Of a stretch of 64,000 nt of DNA, positions 6,461-14,424 are shown one piece after another. This DNA comes from Pectinatus frisingensis (GTDB lineage: Bacteria; Bacillota; Negativicutes; Selenomonadales; Selenomonadaceae). The DNA is taken from NCBI RefSeq assembly GCF_015732285.1, contig NZ_WIQU01000022.1, positions 6,536 through 70,535 on the forward strand, given 5' to 3'. The notes beneath the pieces were generated by a model. The model was given only the letters and a program-made list of their open reading frames with translations. It was not told the origin of the DNA and ran no database searches. A program made the translations under genes and the position numbers. How positions within the stretch are numbered: the first letter of the stretch is position 1; every line of letters begins with the position of its first letter.

Positions 6461-7894
6461 TCAAATTTCTTTTTGCCTGCCGGCACCGGGGCCGTCATTG
6501 GCGACGGCAACTGCAGCTTCAGCAAAAGTTTTCATATCATTAAGCATGTGGAGGGCTCCCTCTATCAGTATAAGACCGATTCTTTCGGCAGCGTAGCTGT
6601 TGGTTACCGGCTTTTTCAGGCAGTGGCTGGTTTGGATGATATAGGGAAGCAGTTTATTTTTATTGACAATGATATCGGACAATAAAGGTCGTTCTTTTTG
6701 TAAGGCACCTGCCAGATATACAGCAATTTCCTCGAATTTTCCCAGGCAATGTATTGGTTTGGTCAGATTGTCGATGCGTTCCTGGCATTTGTGCATTATT
6801 GAATCATTCAGCTGCAGGGCAGTGTTGATTGGCAGTGTGGTAAGAGCTGTAGAAGCAGGTACGGAATTAGTTCGAACCATATCATATAATTCCACAGCTA
6901 ATTCGATAAAACGACAGATAACGGCAGATCCGGCAGTTTCACTTAACTGTAAGTGCAGGTCTATATAAGGTGACAATCCTAATTTTTTCAGGGCGGCCTG
7001 ATGTGCCGGCTCGCCGGCCAAATGGGAAGGCATGAGATGCGTCGCTGATGCGGGACAGATGGCCTGGGCAATAAGGGCAGCCGCCGCGGTGTTGAAACCG
7101 TCAAGGATTACCAGACAATTGTTGGCAGCAGCACCAAGAATAATTCCGGCAAGACAGCCAAATTCAAAACCGCCGATTTTTGTTAATACATCTATTCCGT
7201 CATTGGTACGGGGTGCATTAACGGCAAGAGCCTTTTTTACGACAGCAATTTTGGTTTGGAGTCTGCTGTCAGATATATTGGTGCCCCTGCCGGTTGCCTG
7301 TTCCGGGCTTAGTCCACAGATCGCTGCGGCAATAGCGGCACTGGAAGTGGTGTTGGCAATGCCCATTTCTCCGAGTAAAAAGCAGTTATATTTTTTTCGA
7401 ACTAGTTCATTGGCAATATTTATTCCTGTAATTAAGGCTTTTTTGGCATTATTTTCGGACATGGCCGGTCCGTCAGTAAAATTATTTGTACCTAATGCGA
7501 TTTTTTTATTGATCAGTCCGGGTAGATTATTAAGATTGGCAGCAATCCCCATGTCGACTACCAGCATGTCCGCACCGGAAAAGTTAGTCATGGCGTTGGC
7601 CACAGCGCCTTTATTGATCAGATAATTACGGGTCATATCGATAGTGGTTTTTTGTGGATAGGCACTGACCTTCATAGCACAAACACCGTGGTCGGCGCAG
7701 GCTATTACTGCAGCTTTTTTCGGTTTGCGCGGATTGATCTGCCCGGTTATGGCAGCATAGTTCAAAAATATATCATATAATCCGCCTAAACCGAAAATGT
7801 TGTGCAGTGCTGCGGCAGGTCCGGTTTTTACTGAAGCGATGAATGCATCATCTACGGGAGTTATTTTATTTACAGTTGCTGTGATTATTCCCAT
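6461..7894 (-). CDS. cobT: Nicotinate-nucleotide-dimethylbenzimidazole phosphoribosyltransferase with an extra C-terminal domain
   Basis: CobT moves phosphoribose from nicotinate mononucleotide to the lower-ligand base of cobamides. The core (about residues 10-345) has the DHGV motif, GEMGIANTTSSAA, the TGRGT loop and the catalytic-glutamate region LSETAGSAV. At 477 residues it is about 120 longer than usual. The added part (about 365-465) carries RIDNLTKPIHCLGKFEEI, like the N-terminal RxDxLTKPPGSLGRLEE motif of CobT, then ALHMLNDMKTFAEA, like the CobT C-terminus: a second copy of the small helical domain without the Rossmann core. The ATG overlaps the tex stop by one base (TAATG), so the two are coupled. 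No cobamide riboswitch is visible upstream. Confidence 0.88.
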   Translation of the reverse strand: MGIITATVNKITPVDDAFIASVKTGPAAALHNIFGLGGLYDIFLNYAAITGQINPRKPKKAAVIACADHGVCAMKVSAYPQKTTIDMTRNYLINKGAVANAMTNFSGADMLVVDMGIAANLNNLPGLINKKIALGTNNFTDGPAMSENNAKKALITGINIANELVRKKYNCFLLGEMGIANTTSSAAIAAAICGLSPEQATGRGTNISDSRLQTKIAVVKKALAVNAPRTNDGIDVLTKIGGFEFGCLAGIILGAAANNCLVILDGFNTAAAALIAQAICPASATHLMPSHLAGEPAHQAALKKLGLSPYIDLHLQLSETAGSAVICRFIELAVELYDMVRTNSVPASTALTTLPINTALQLNDSIMHKCQERIDNLTKPIHCLGKFEEIAVYLAGALQKERPLLSDIIVNKNKLLPYIIQTSHCLKKPVTNSYAAERIGLILIEGALHMLNDMKTFAEAAVAVANDGPGAGRQKEI

Positions 7895-10077
7895 TAAGCT
7901 TTTAATTCCTTTGGTACTTGTTTTAGGCTGAGACCGATCCTGTTTCTGGCGGCATCGACGTTTATCACCATGACATCAAGGATATCACCAACTGAGACAA
8001 CATCTAAAGGATGCTTGACTCGTTTATAGCTGAGTTCTGAGATGTGGATGAGTCCTGCTGTTTTAATGCCAATATCGACAAACACGCCAAAATCAGTAAT
8101 GTTTCTTACTGTACCGCGCATGATCGTACCTACTTTGATATCATCAAGTTTGACAATAGCTTTTCTGGTGAGTGGAGCCGGTAAGTCTTCACGGGGATCA
8201 CGACCGGGCTTTGCCAGGGCATCGATGATATCGCGCACAGTTGGAACACCGGCTTTGAGGGAAACGGCCATTTCGTCCGGGTTTACCAGTTTCAGCTTGG
8301 CTTTTAGTATTTCCAGCTGCTTTTTGTCATTGATATCATCTAGTGTGAACCCGAGTTTATTGAGCAGCTGCTCAGCAATTTTATATGATTCGGGGTGTAC
8401 AGGTGTATTATCGAGCGGCATCGTTCCATCGTTGATGCGGAGAAAGCCGGCACATTGGGTATAGGCTGCCTGACCTAAGCGGGTCACTTTCAAAAGTTCT
8501 TTGCGATTTTCAAAGCTGCCATTGGCATCGCGGTATTTTACGATGTTTTTGGCAACGGCTGCATTTATGCCGGCAATGTGTTTCAATAAGGCGGCAGAAG
8601 CTGTGTTTAAGGCTACGCCAACATGGTTGACGGCTGATTCGATTACGGTATCCAGTGTAGAATTCAATTCTTTTTGGTTTACATCGTGTTGGTACTGTCC
8701 TACGCCAATAGCTTTGGGATCGATTTTTACCAGTTCAGCGAGTGGATCCTGGATACGGCGGGCGATGGAGACGGCACCTCTGATGGTTACATCATAGTCG
8801 GGCAGCTCTTCTACAGCAAGTTTGGAAGCTGAGTATACAGAAGCGCCGGCTTCACTCGTGATAAGATAATGTACATTCAGATTGTTGTCGGCAATCAAAT
8901 TCGCAGTAAATTCTTCTGTTTCAAAGGAAGCAGTGCCGTTACCAATAGAAATTAGTGTTACATTATATTTTTTTATAAGCTGCAATACTTTTTGTGCAGA
9001 TTTTTCTTTGGCGTCTTCGCTCATGGTTATATACAAAACACCGTGGGCAAGAATCTGCCCGGTGGCATCAACAATGGCCATTTTGCAGCCTGTACGATAG
9101 CCGGGATCAAGCCCCATTACGACATGTCCGGCCAGAGGAGCCTGCAATAACAGTTGTTTGAGGTTGGCACCAAAGATGTTTATAGCCTGTTTTTCGGCAT
9201 TTTCAGTCAATAGCGAACGGATTTCACGTTCCAATGCAGGAAATAGCAATCTTTTATAACCATCGGATAAGGCAGTCTGCAGCGTTTGTGTGAAAATTGA
9301 TGGACGGGTAATAAGTTTATCATAAAACCGTTGGATATTTTTGTCGTGGTCGGCGGTGAGCTTTACTTTAAGTGCACCTTTTTTTTCACCGCGGTTTATT
9401 GCCAGAATGCGGTGTGAAGGGAGAGTCCGTATTGGTTCACTATAGTCTTCATACATGAGGAAAGCCTGTTCCGGGTCTTTTTCGGTATCGCGGATTGTTT
9501 CAATCAGACCTTCCTGCCATAAAACTTTGCGCAGCCAGGCACGAATAACTGCAGTCTCAGTTGTGCTTTCAGCTATTATATCCATGGCACCGGCAACAGC
9601 ATCATCAGCAGAAATCACTTCTTTTTCGGGATTGATGTATTTGACAGCCAGATCGTTTATCGTGCCGGCCGTAATTTTTTGCTCTAACATGAGCTGCGCT
9701 AGTGGTTCCAAGCCTTTTTCCCGGGCAATCATAGCACGGGTGCGTTTCTTTTGTTTATATGGAAGATAAATGTCTTCCAATTCCTGAAGCTTTGTGGTTT
9801 TACTGATGGCTGCTTTTAGTTCGTCAGTGAGCTTACCTTGTTCGTCAATATTGTTTAGTATTTCAGTTTGACGTTTTACCAGATTACGCAGATAAGTTAA
9901 TCGTTCCGACAAATCACGCAGTTGTTCTTCCTTCAATTCACCTGTAGCTTCCTTGCGATAACGGGCAATGAAGGGAATAGTGTTTCCTTCGTCAATGAGT
10001 TTCACAGCAGCCGTAATTTGTTTGGGTGCTATATTCAATTCTTTAGCAATAGAAGCATTGATATTTTGTTCTAACAA
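7894..10077 (-). CDS. tex: Tex family RNA-binding transcription accessory protein
   Basis: A 727-residue protein of normal Tex length. In order it has the helical Tex N-terminal domain (IPFIARYRKEATG near residue 34), a YqgF/RuvC-like domain (GLDPGYRTGCKMAIVD near 320), helix-hairpin-helix repeats (about 490-560, GINAAVAKNIVKYRDANG) and a C-terminal S1 RNA-binding domain (VGTIMRGTVRNITDFGVFVD, about 645-720). Tex binds nucleic acid and affects transcription and RNA stability. The TTG start at 10077 has GAGGGA 5 nt upstream. It is the first gene of a tex-cobT pair with an extended -10 promoter just upstream. Confidence 0.95.
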   Translation of the reverse strand: MLEQNINASIAKELNIAPKQITAAVKLIDEGNTIPFIARYRKEATGELKEEQLRDLSERLTYLRNLVKRQTEILNNIDEQGKLTDELKAAISKTTKLQELEDIYLPYKQKKRTRAMIAREKGLEPLAQLMLEQKITAGTINDLAVKYINPEKEVISADDAVAGAMDIIAESTTETAVIRAWLRKVLWQEGLIETIRDTEKDPEQAFLMYEDYSEPIRTLPSHRILAINRGEKKGALKVKLTADHDKNIQRFYDKLITRPSIFTQTLQTALSDGYKRLLFPALEREIRSLLTENAEKQAINIFGANLKQLLLQAPLAGHVVMGLDPGYRTGCKMAIVDATGQILAHGVLYITMSEDAKEKSAQKVLQLIKKYNVTLISIGNGTASFETEEFTANLIADNNLNVHYLITSEAGASVYSASKLAVEELPDYDVTIRGAVSIARRIQDPLAELVKIDPKAIGVGQYQHDVNQKELNSTLDTVIESAVNHVGVALNTASAALLKHIAGINAAVAKNIVKYRDANGSFENRKELLKVTRLGQAAYTQCAGFLRINDGTMPLDNTPVHPESYKIAEQLLNKLGFTLDDINDKKQLEILKAKLKLVNPDEMAVSLKAGVPTVRDIIDALAKPGRDPREDLPAPLTRKAIVKLDDIKVGTIMRGTVRNITDFGVFVDIGIKTAGLIHISELSYKRVKHPLDVVSVGDILDVMVINVDAARNRIGLSLKQVPKELKA

Positions 10078-10111
10078 AAAGTTCCCTCATTTCATTTAGT
10101 ACTGATATGTT

Positions 10112-10120
10112 ATTATAGCA
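10112..10120 (-). promoter_or_regulatory. Extended -10 promoter for tex-cobT
   Basis: On the minus strand TGCTATAAT (TGn plus a perfect -10) lies 35 nt before the tex TTG start. The -35 region 17 nt upstream is weak, as expected for an extended -10 promoter. Confidence 0.5.
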
Positions 10121-10156
10121 TGAAATATTGTGCTGATATATGAATTGAAACAGTTA

Positions 10157-11233
10157 TCAGGAAAAGTCCAGCCGGAATTTTCTGCCGGGAGTTATATATC
10201 GCAGTAAAAATATTTCATTGGCAGGAATCTGACCGACAACGTTTGTTTTTTCATCGGCAGGCTGGGGATTTTTTATAATTTGCAGTTCGCCCTTGTAGCG
10301 TCCGTATAAATCATTATCTAACGTTATCATGCCAATCTGACGGTCTATGGAATTTGCTTGTGTGATAGAAAGATCATTGAATAATTGGCGGCTTTCTTGT
10401 GTTCTTATAACATCACGGGCTTCATCAAGACGAGCAGTGAAAGTGTTGTGCTGCAACAATTGTCCAACAGCAGGATTTTTATTGTAAAGACGGGCCTTTA
10501 TAGTGACAATGTTTTCTTGTAGGTGGGCCAGAGTTTGGATTTCATCAATTGTAGGAAAGCTGTCACCAATGAAAATTGAATTGACACCGAGAGCACATAG
10601 GTGACGGGCTGCCAGGTCAAAGGGCAGACGACGGTGCTCTTCTAAGGTTGGCAGTCCTTTTTTCAAGGGAGGCCGGGGTCGATTATGGCTGGGTATAAAA
10701 GCGCCCACTTTTATACCGTTTTCCTGCAGCATTTGTGTCTTATCGGCCAGTAATTTTTCCGATATGCCGGTACCGGGATGCGGATAGAAATTATGCAAGG
10801 CATCAATGTGCGAAAAATCAGCGTTATACAGTGCCAGTTCATTGAGGATACGTCTGGTAACAGTGGATGCGTTAAGCTGAAGTTTTATATCGCAAGAATT
10901 ATGGCTGAGCTCGCTGATCACCGCATTTTCATAACCATAATCGATACGAAGGCGTTTGATGCCTTTTAATTTAAATAAAGAAGCGTTGAATTTTTTGCTG
11001 CCGAGTAATGTCAAAGTGTCAGGGGAAATATCAGCAATGATTTCCATATTGTTTTGTGATGCCGCTTTCATAAGTTGGTCAAATTGGCTGCGAAAATTGG
11101 CAAAATTGGTTTCGGGGATGTGGAAGGAAGTAAATATTCGTTTGATATGGCAGTCAGCAGCAATATTTATCAGCTGCAGATTTTCTTCAAAAGAATTTTC
11201 CAGACCGGGATAAAGAGAAATGCCGTTGTTCAT
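10157..11233 (-). CDS. mupG: MupG-type 6-phospho-N-acetylmuramidase (DUF871)
   Basis: A 358-residue TIM-barrel protein starting NNGISLYPGLENSFEEN, typical of the DUF871/MupG family. Further family marks are FYPHPGTGISEKL (near 150), FIPSHNRPRPPLKKGLPTLEEHR (near 180-203) and the GDSFPTIDEI segment. MupG cleaves GlcNAc-MurNAc-6-phosphate inside the cell to release MurNAc-6-phosphate. It is the third gene of murQ-murP-mupG, so imported disaccharide, its cleavage and lactyl-ether removal are encoded together. ATG 11233 is preferred over the overlapping TTG 11236 because GAGGTGAC lies 4-5 nt before it. Confidence 0.9.
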   Translation of the reverse strand: MNNGISLYPGLENSFEENLQLINIAADCHIKRIFTSFHIPETNFANFRSQFDQLMKAASQNNMEIIADISPDTLTLLGSKKFNASLFKLKGIKRLRIDYGYENAVISELSHNSCDIKLQLNASTVTRRILNELALYNADFSHIDALHNFYPHPGTGISEKLLADKTQMLQENGIKVGAFIPSHNRPRPPLKKGLPTLEEHRRLPFDLAARHLCALGVNSIFIGDSFPTIDEIQTLAHLQENIVTIKARLYNKNPAVGQLLQHNTFTARLDEARDVIRTQESRQLFNDLSITQANSIDRQIGMITLDNDLYGRYKGELQIIKNPQPADEKTNVVGQIPANEIFLLRYITPGRKFRLDFS

Positions 11234-11330
11234 CAAGTCACCTCATTAAAATAAAATAGCTTAATTGATACATTCTGGGAAGGCGGTTTGTCCGCACAAT
11301 AAGTAATTTTGTGATATCGAGCATACAGAA

Positions 11331-12665
11331 TTATTCATCAGGATCTTCAAAACCGACAAGGTAGGTAACAATGAATCCTGTAAGATAGGCAGTAAAAAGA
11401 CCAAATAGATAGGCAGGCATGTTGTCGGTAGCAGCTGTCAGGGGTAGACCTGATATACCTATAGCAGAAGCACCTACGTTGTTCATTGCCTGGATACCGC
11501 CGCCTAATGCACCACCAATGCAGGCTGTAAAGAATGGTTTTCCCAAGGGCAGGGTGACGCCGTAGATGAGTGGTTCACCAATGCCCATTATGCCGACAGG
11601 CAGTGCGGAAATAATGATTTTTTTTAGTCGTTGGTTTTTGGTTTTGCAATATACGGCAAAAGAAGCACCGACTTGTCCTGCTCCGGCCATTGCCAAAATA
11701 GGCAAAAGTACGGTTACACCGTATTTGGCTAATAATTGTGCGTGAATAGGCGTCAGACCTTGGTGCAGTCCGGTGATGACGAGAGGTAAGAATGTGCCGC
11801 CGAGGATAAATCCAGTCAGCATGCCACCGGAACTGATAGCGGTAGTTACTGTCTGTCCGATAAAGTCGGCAATTATACCGCCGACAGGCTGTAAGATGAA
11901 TATTGCTGGGAAAGTAGCAAGTAAAATGACCAGCAGTGGTGTGAGAAATAGATCAAACATCTGAGGAATGATGTTGTGTAGTTTTTTTTCCAGCCAGGAA
12001 GAAAAAGCTACAACCAGTAAAACCGCTATGATACCGCCGCGCCCGGCAGAAAGTTTTTCATCAAACAGCATTATATCGGATAATGCCGGGTGAGTTATGA
12101 TCACGGCCATTGTTCCACCCAGCATAGGGGAAGCACCAAATTCTTTTGCCGCGTTGATACCGACAAAGATGTTAATACCCCAAAAGACACTGGTGCCGGC
12201 TATTTTTAATATTTGGATTATTGGATTCAGGCTGAGTGAAGCATCTGTTTTCAAGATGATATTTAATAATCCGGTTATAAGGCCGCAGGCAATAAAAGCG
12301 GGAATCAATGGCAGAAAGATGCCACTGATTTTTTTTAACAGTAATTTAAATGGGGTAGCATTTTTTTTGCGGATGGCAGTGTGTAATTGCTCAGCTGCAG
12401 TAAAATCAGGATTTGAAATGGTTTTGTTATTTATAAATTGCTGCATGATTTCGGTAGCTGTCGTGGCTTTACCGGGACCTAAAATTATCTGCAGTTCATT
12501 GCCGTTCAGGACAACTCCCATTACACCATCGAGTTTTTTTATTTTATCAAGTGGCAGATTGTCGGTAATGGTCAATTGCAGCCGCAATCTGGTCATGCAG
12601 TTGTAAACTTTATTTATTTTATAATTGCGCAGTAGGAGATAAATTTGTTTTATTAATTGCTGCAT
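11331..12665 (-). CDS. murP: PTS transporter EIIBC, MurNAc type
   Basis: A 444-residue membrane protein with an N-terminal EIIB domain (residues 1-85, phosphorylated cysteine Cys23 in YNCMTRLRL) and a C-terminal glucose-superfamily EIIC domain (about 105-440) with multiple membrane helices and the GIGEPLIYGVTLP motif. It imports and phosphorylates its sugar; the flanking murQ and mupG point to MurNAc or the GlcNAc-MurNAc disaccharide. No EIIA domain is encoded here, so it must borrow one, as other MurP proteins do. Its start overlaps the end of murQ by 13 nt, with GGAAAGG as ribosome binding site. Confidence 0.87.
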   Translation of the reverse strand: MQQLIKQIYLLLRNYKINKVYNCMTRLRLQLTITDNLPLDKIKKLDGVMGVVLNGNELQIILGPGKATTATEIMQQFINNKTISNPDFTAAEQLHTAIRKKNATPFKLLLKKISGIFLPLIPAFIACGLITGLLNIILKTDASLSLNPIIQILKIAGTSVFWGINIFVGINAAKEFGASPMLGGTMAVIITHPALSDIMLFDEKLSAGRGGIIAVLLVVAFSSWLEKKLHNIIPQMFDLFLTPLLVILLATFPAIFILQPVGGIIADFIGQTVTTAISSGGMLTGFILGGTFLPLVITGLHQGLTPIHAQLLAKYGVTVLLPILAMAGAGQVGASFAVYCKTKNQRLKKIIISALPVGIMGIGEPLIYGVTLPLGKPFFTACIGGALGGGIQAMNNVGASAIGISGLPLTAATDNMPAYLFGLFTAYLTGFIVTYLVGFEDPDE

Positions 12666-13576
12666 TGTTTAACCTTTCCAATATCAGTTTGTATTTGTCT
12701 GATAGAATCGTTGCTGCAGGCAAGTAATTTTTGTGCCTGTGGCATGTCAGCACCAGTCAGGTGCATAACAATGGCCAATTTTACCCTGCCGTTGGTTTTT
12801 TTTAATAATTCGACAGCTGATTCATAAGAAACATCGGTGGCAGCCATGATTATGCGCACGGCCCTTTCCTGAAGTTTTAAGTTGGAGACATGCACATCAA
12901 CCATTAGGTTTTGATATACTTTGCCGAGCTTTATCATGACTGCAGTGGAGAGCATGTTTAAAAGCATTTTTTGAGCAGTACCGGCTTTCATTCGGGTGCT
13001 GCCGGTTATGACCTCCGGTCCGGTTATCATTTCAAGTGGAAAGTCGGCATAGCGGGCAATGGCTGAATTGCTACAGCAGGCCGCGCTGATGGTTGTGGCA
13101 CCAATTCCCTGGGCATATTTCAATCCACCAATAACATAAGGAGTACGGCCGCTGGCGGCAAGACCGACGAGTACATCATCGGATGAAAAGGCTTTGGCTT
13201 TTAAATCATCTTCAGCAGATTTTTTGTTGTCTTCAGCACCTTCTTGTGCTTTGAATACAGCTTCTTTTCCTCCGGCAATTATTCCTTGTACAAGCTGTGG
13301 AGAGATGCTGTAGGTCGGCGGACATTCAGCTGCATCTAAAATACCAAGACGTCCGGAAGTGCCGGCTCCAAGATAAAAAAGCCGCCCCCCTTTTTTTAAT
13401 TTATCAACGATATTGTCAATGGCGGCAGCAATTGCTGGCAGGATTTTTTCAACGGCATCAGCGACTTTTTTGTCTTCGTTGTTAATAATACGGCATATAG
13501 TAAAGGTATCTTTTGTATCTATATTCATAGTAAAAGAATTGCGATTTTCTGTGTTAAGTTTTTTTAAATCAATCAT
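12653..13576 (-). CDS. murQ: N-acetylmuramic acid 6-phosphate etherase
   Basis: A 307-residue SIS-domain enzyme of normal length. It shows LGAGTSGRLGILDAAECPPT (near 69-88), where the second Glu of the family active site lies, then LVGLAASGRTPYVIGGL and TGSTRMKAGTAQK. MurQ removes the D-lactyl ether from MurNAc-6-phosphate to give GlcNAc-6-phosphate for reuse or glycolysis. It is the first gene of the murQ-murP-mupG operon; no murR regulator is visible in the window. Upstream lies a -10 sequence overlapping a TAGCAA/TTGCTA inverted repeat. Confidence 0.95.
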   Translation of the reverse strand: MIDLKKLNTENRNSFTMNIDTKDTFTICRIINNEDKKVADAVEKILPAIAAAIDNIVDKLKKGGRLFYLGAGTSGRLGILDAAECPPTYSISPQLVQGIIAGGKEAVFKAQEGAEDNKKSAEDDLKAKAFSSDDVLVGLAASGRTPYVIGGLKYAQGIGATTISAACCSNSAIARYADFPLEMITGPEVITGSTRMKAGTAQKMLLNMLSTAVMIKLGKVYQNLMVDVHVSNLKLQERAVRIIMAATDVSYESAVELLKKTNGRVKLAIVMHLTGADMPQAQKLLACSNDSIRQIQTDIGKVKQCSN

Positions 13577-13614
13577 AAATTATGTCACCTGTCTATAGTT
13601 AAATTATAGATATT

Positions 13615-13636
13615 ATTATAGCAAATATAATTGCTA
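13615..13636 (-). promoter_or_regulatory. Promoter -10 and possible operator of the mur operon
   Basis: TATAAT (minus strand, 13615-13620) partly overlaps a perfect inverted repeat TAGCAA-6 nt-TTGCTA at 13619-13636. A second short repeat, CTATA-7 nt-TATAG, lies downstream near 13593-13610. Both could bind a repressor of MurNAc use; the regulator is not in the window. Confidence 0.4.
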
Positions 13637-13680
13637 AAAACATGGATTCGCGGTCTTATTTTTTGTTTCCAAATGGATTT

Positions 13681-13740
13681 GAGACCATGAATAATAAAAA
13701 CGACAGTATTTTTACTGTCGTTTTTATTATTCATGGTCTC
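13681..13740. terminator. 60-nt perfect palindrome, bidirectional terminator-like
   Basis: Two perfectly complementary 28-nt arms (13681-13708 and 13713-13740) flank a TTTT loop. The arms start GAGACCATGAATAATAAAAA and end with CGACAGTA. It begins 16 nt after the stop of the secreted protein gene at 13756 and would end its transcripts, though the stem is much longer than a normal intrinsic terminator and the U-run lies inside the stem. Confidence 0.65.
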
Positions 13741-13755
13741 AATGATGCTGATTAA

Positions 13756-14316
13756 TTAATCAATGTTGAGTGGTTCGGCCTTTACAGCAAATGCTTGAGC
13801 CGGGTTGCTAAGAGCAACCGTGGCATACCATACCAGCACACAGTCACCATTTTGTACATTTTGCAACTCAACAGAGACGTTTTGAGGAATTGTCACATAA
13901 GTATTGGTGCTTTCATCGAGAAAACGAACACCATTCGCAGTTTTTTGCGGGTCAGATACGATAGCATACATTGCGCCGGTTTTGTTCTTGGGAGTCATGA
14001 TCAGTGCATAGCCATGTGACTGCGGTGGCAGACTGCGAGTCATTATATGGCTATAATATGCCATAACATCATCACCAACATTGAGACGGTCAAGTGGCAC
14101 ATCTTTGCCGGATTCGCCGGATAAAATCAATGTGTCCCATCCAACCAATATCACTACACTGTTTTTATTATTATTATCAACAACGGTGATGTAATGATTA
14201 TTGATGCCAGATATGTGTCCGCGCAAAATAAGTGGTGATTCGGGTTTAACAGGGGCAGCCAGAACTGTGGCATTGAACAAAAGGAGAGCAGCGAGCATGA
14301 AGAAAATCTTTTTCAT
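13756..14316 (-). CDS. Small exported protein of unknown function
   Basis: A 186-residue protein with a clear signal peptide (MKKIFFMLAALLLFNATVLAAP, cleavage after residue 20). The mature part is predicted to be beta-rich, with an RGHISGINNHYITVVDN start, a conserved-looking VGDDVMAYYSH segment and a second similar block NVQNGDCVLVWYAT. The two blocks (each about 70 residues, ending VGDDVMAYY and NGDCVLVWY) suggest an internal OB/SH3-like duplication. I do not recognise a named family. AGGAGG at 14322-14327 sets the ATG. It is monocistronic and followed by the 60-nt palindrome. Confidence 0.65.
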   Translation of the reverse strand: MKKIFFMLAALLLFNATVLAAPVKPESPLILRGHISGINNHYITVVDNNNKNSVVILVGWDTLILSGESGKDVPLDRLNVGDDVMAYYSHIMTRSLPPQSHGYALIMTPKNKTGAMYAIVSDPQKTANGVRFLDESTNTYVTIPQNVSVELQNVQNGDCVLVWYATVALSNPAQAFAVKAEPLNID

Positions 14317-14424
14317 TAAATCCTCCTAATAATGTATACTGTTAATATACATTATTATACGATAAAACAATAATGTGGTCAAATGTATGACTATAACGTT
14401 AACTATTTAAAAAAAATAGATACA

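Noticed and set aside
7032-7625. 197-codon plus-strand open frame over cobT
   Set aside because: It mirrors the conserved cobT coding strand and has no supporting signals.
10078-10156. Cobalamin riboswitch before tex-cobT
   Set aside because: The space is too short and no B12-box is visible.
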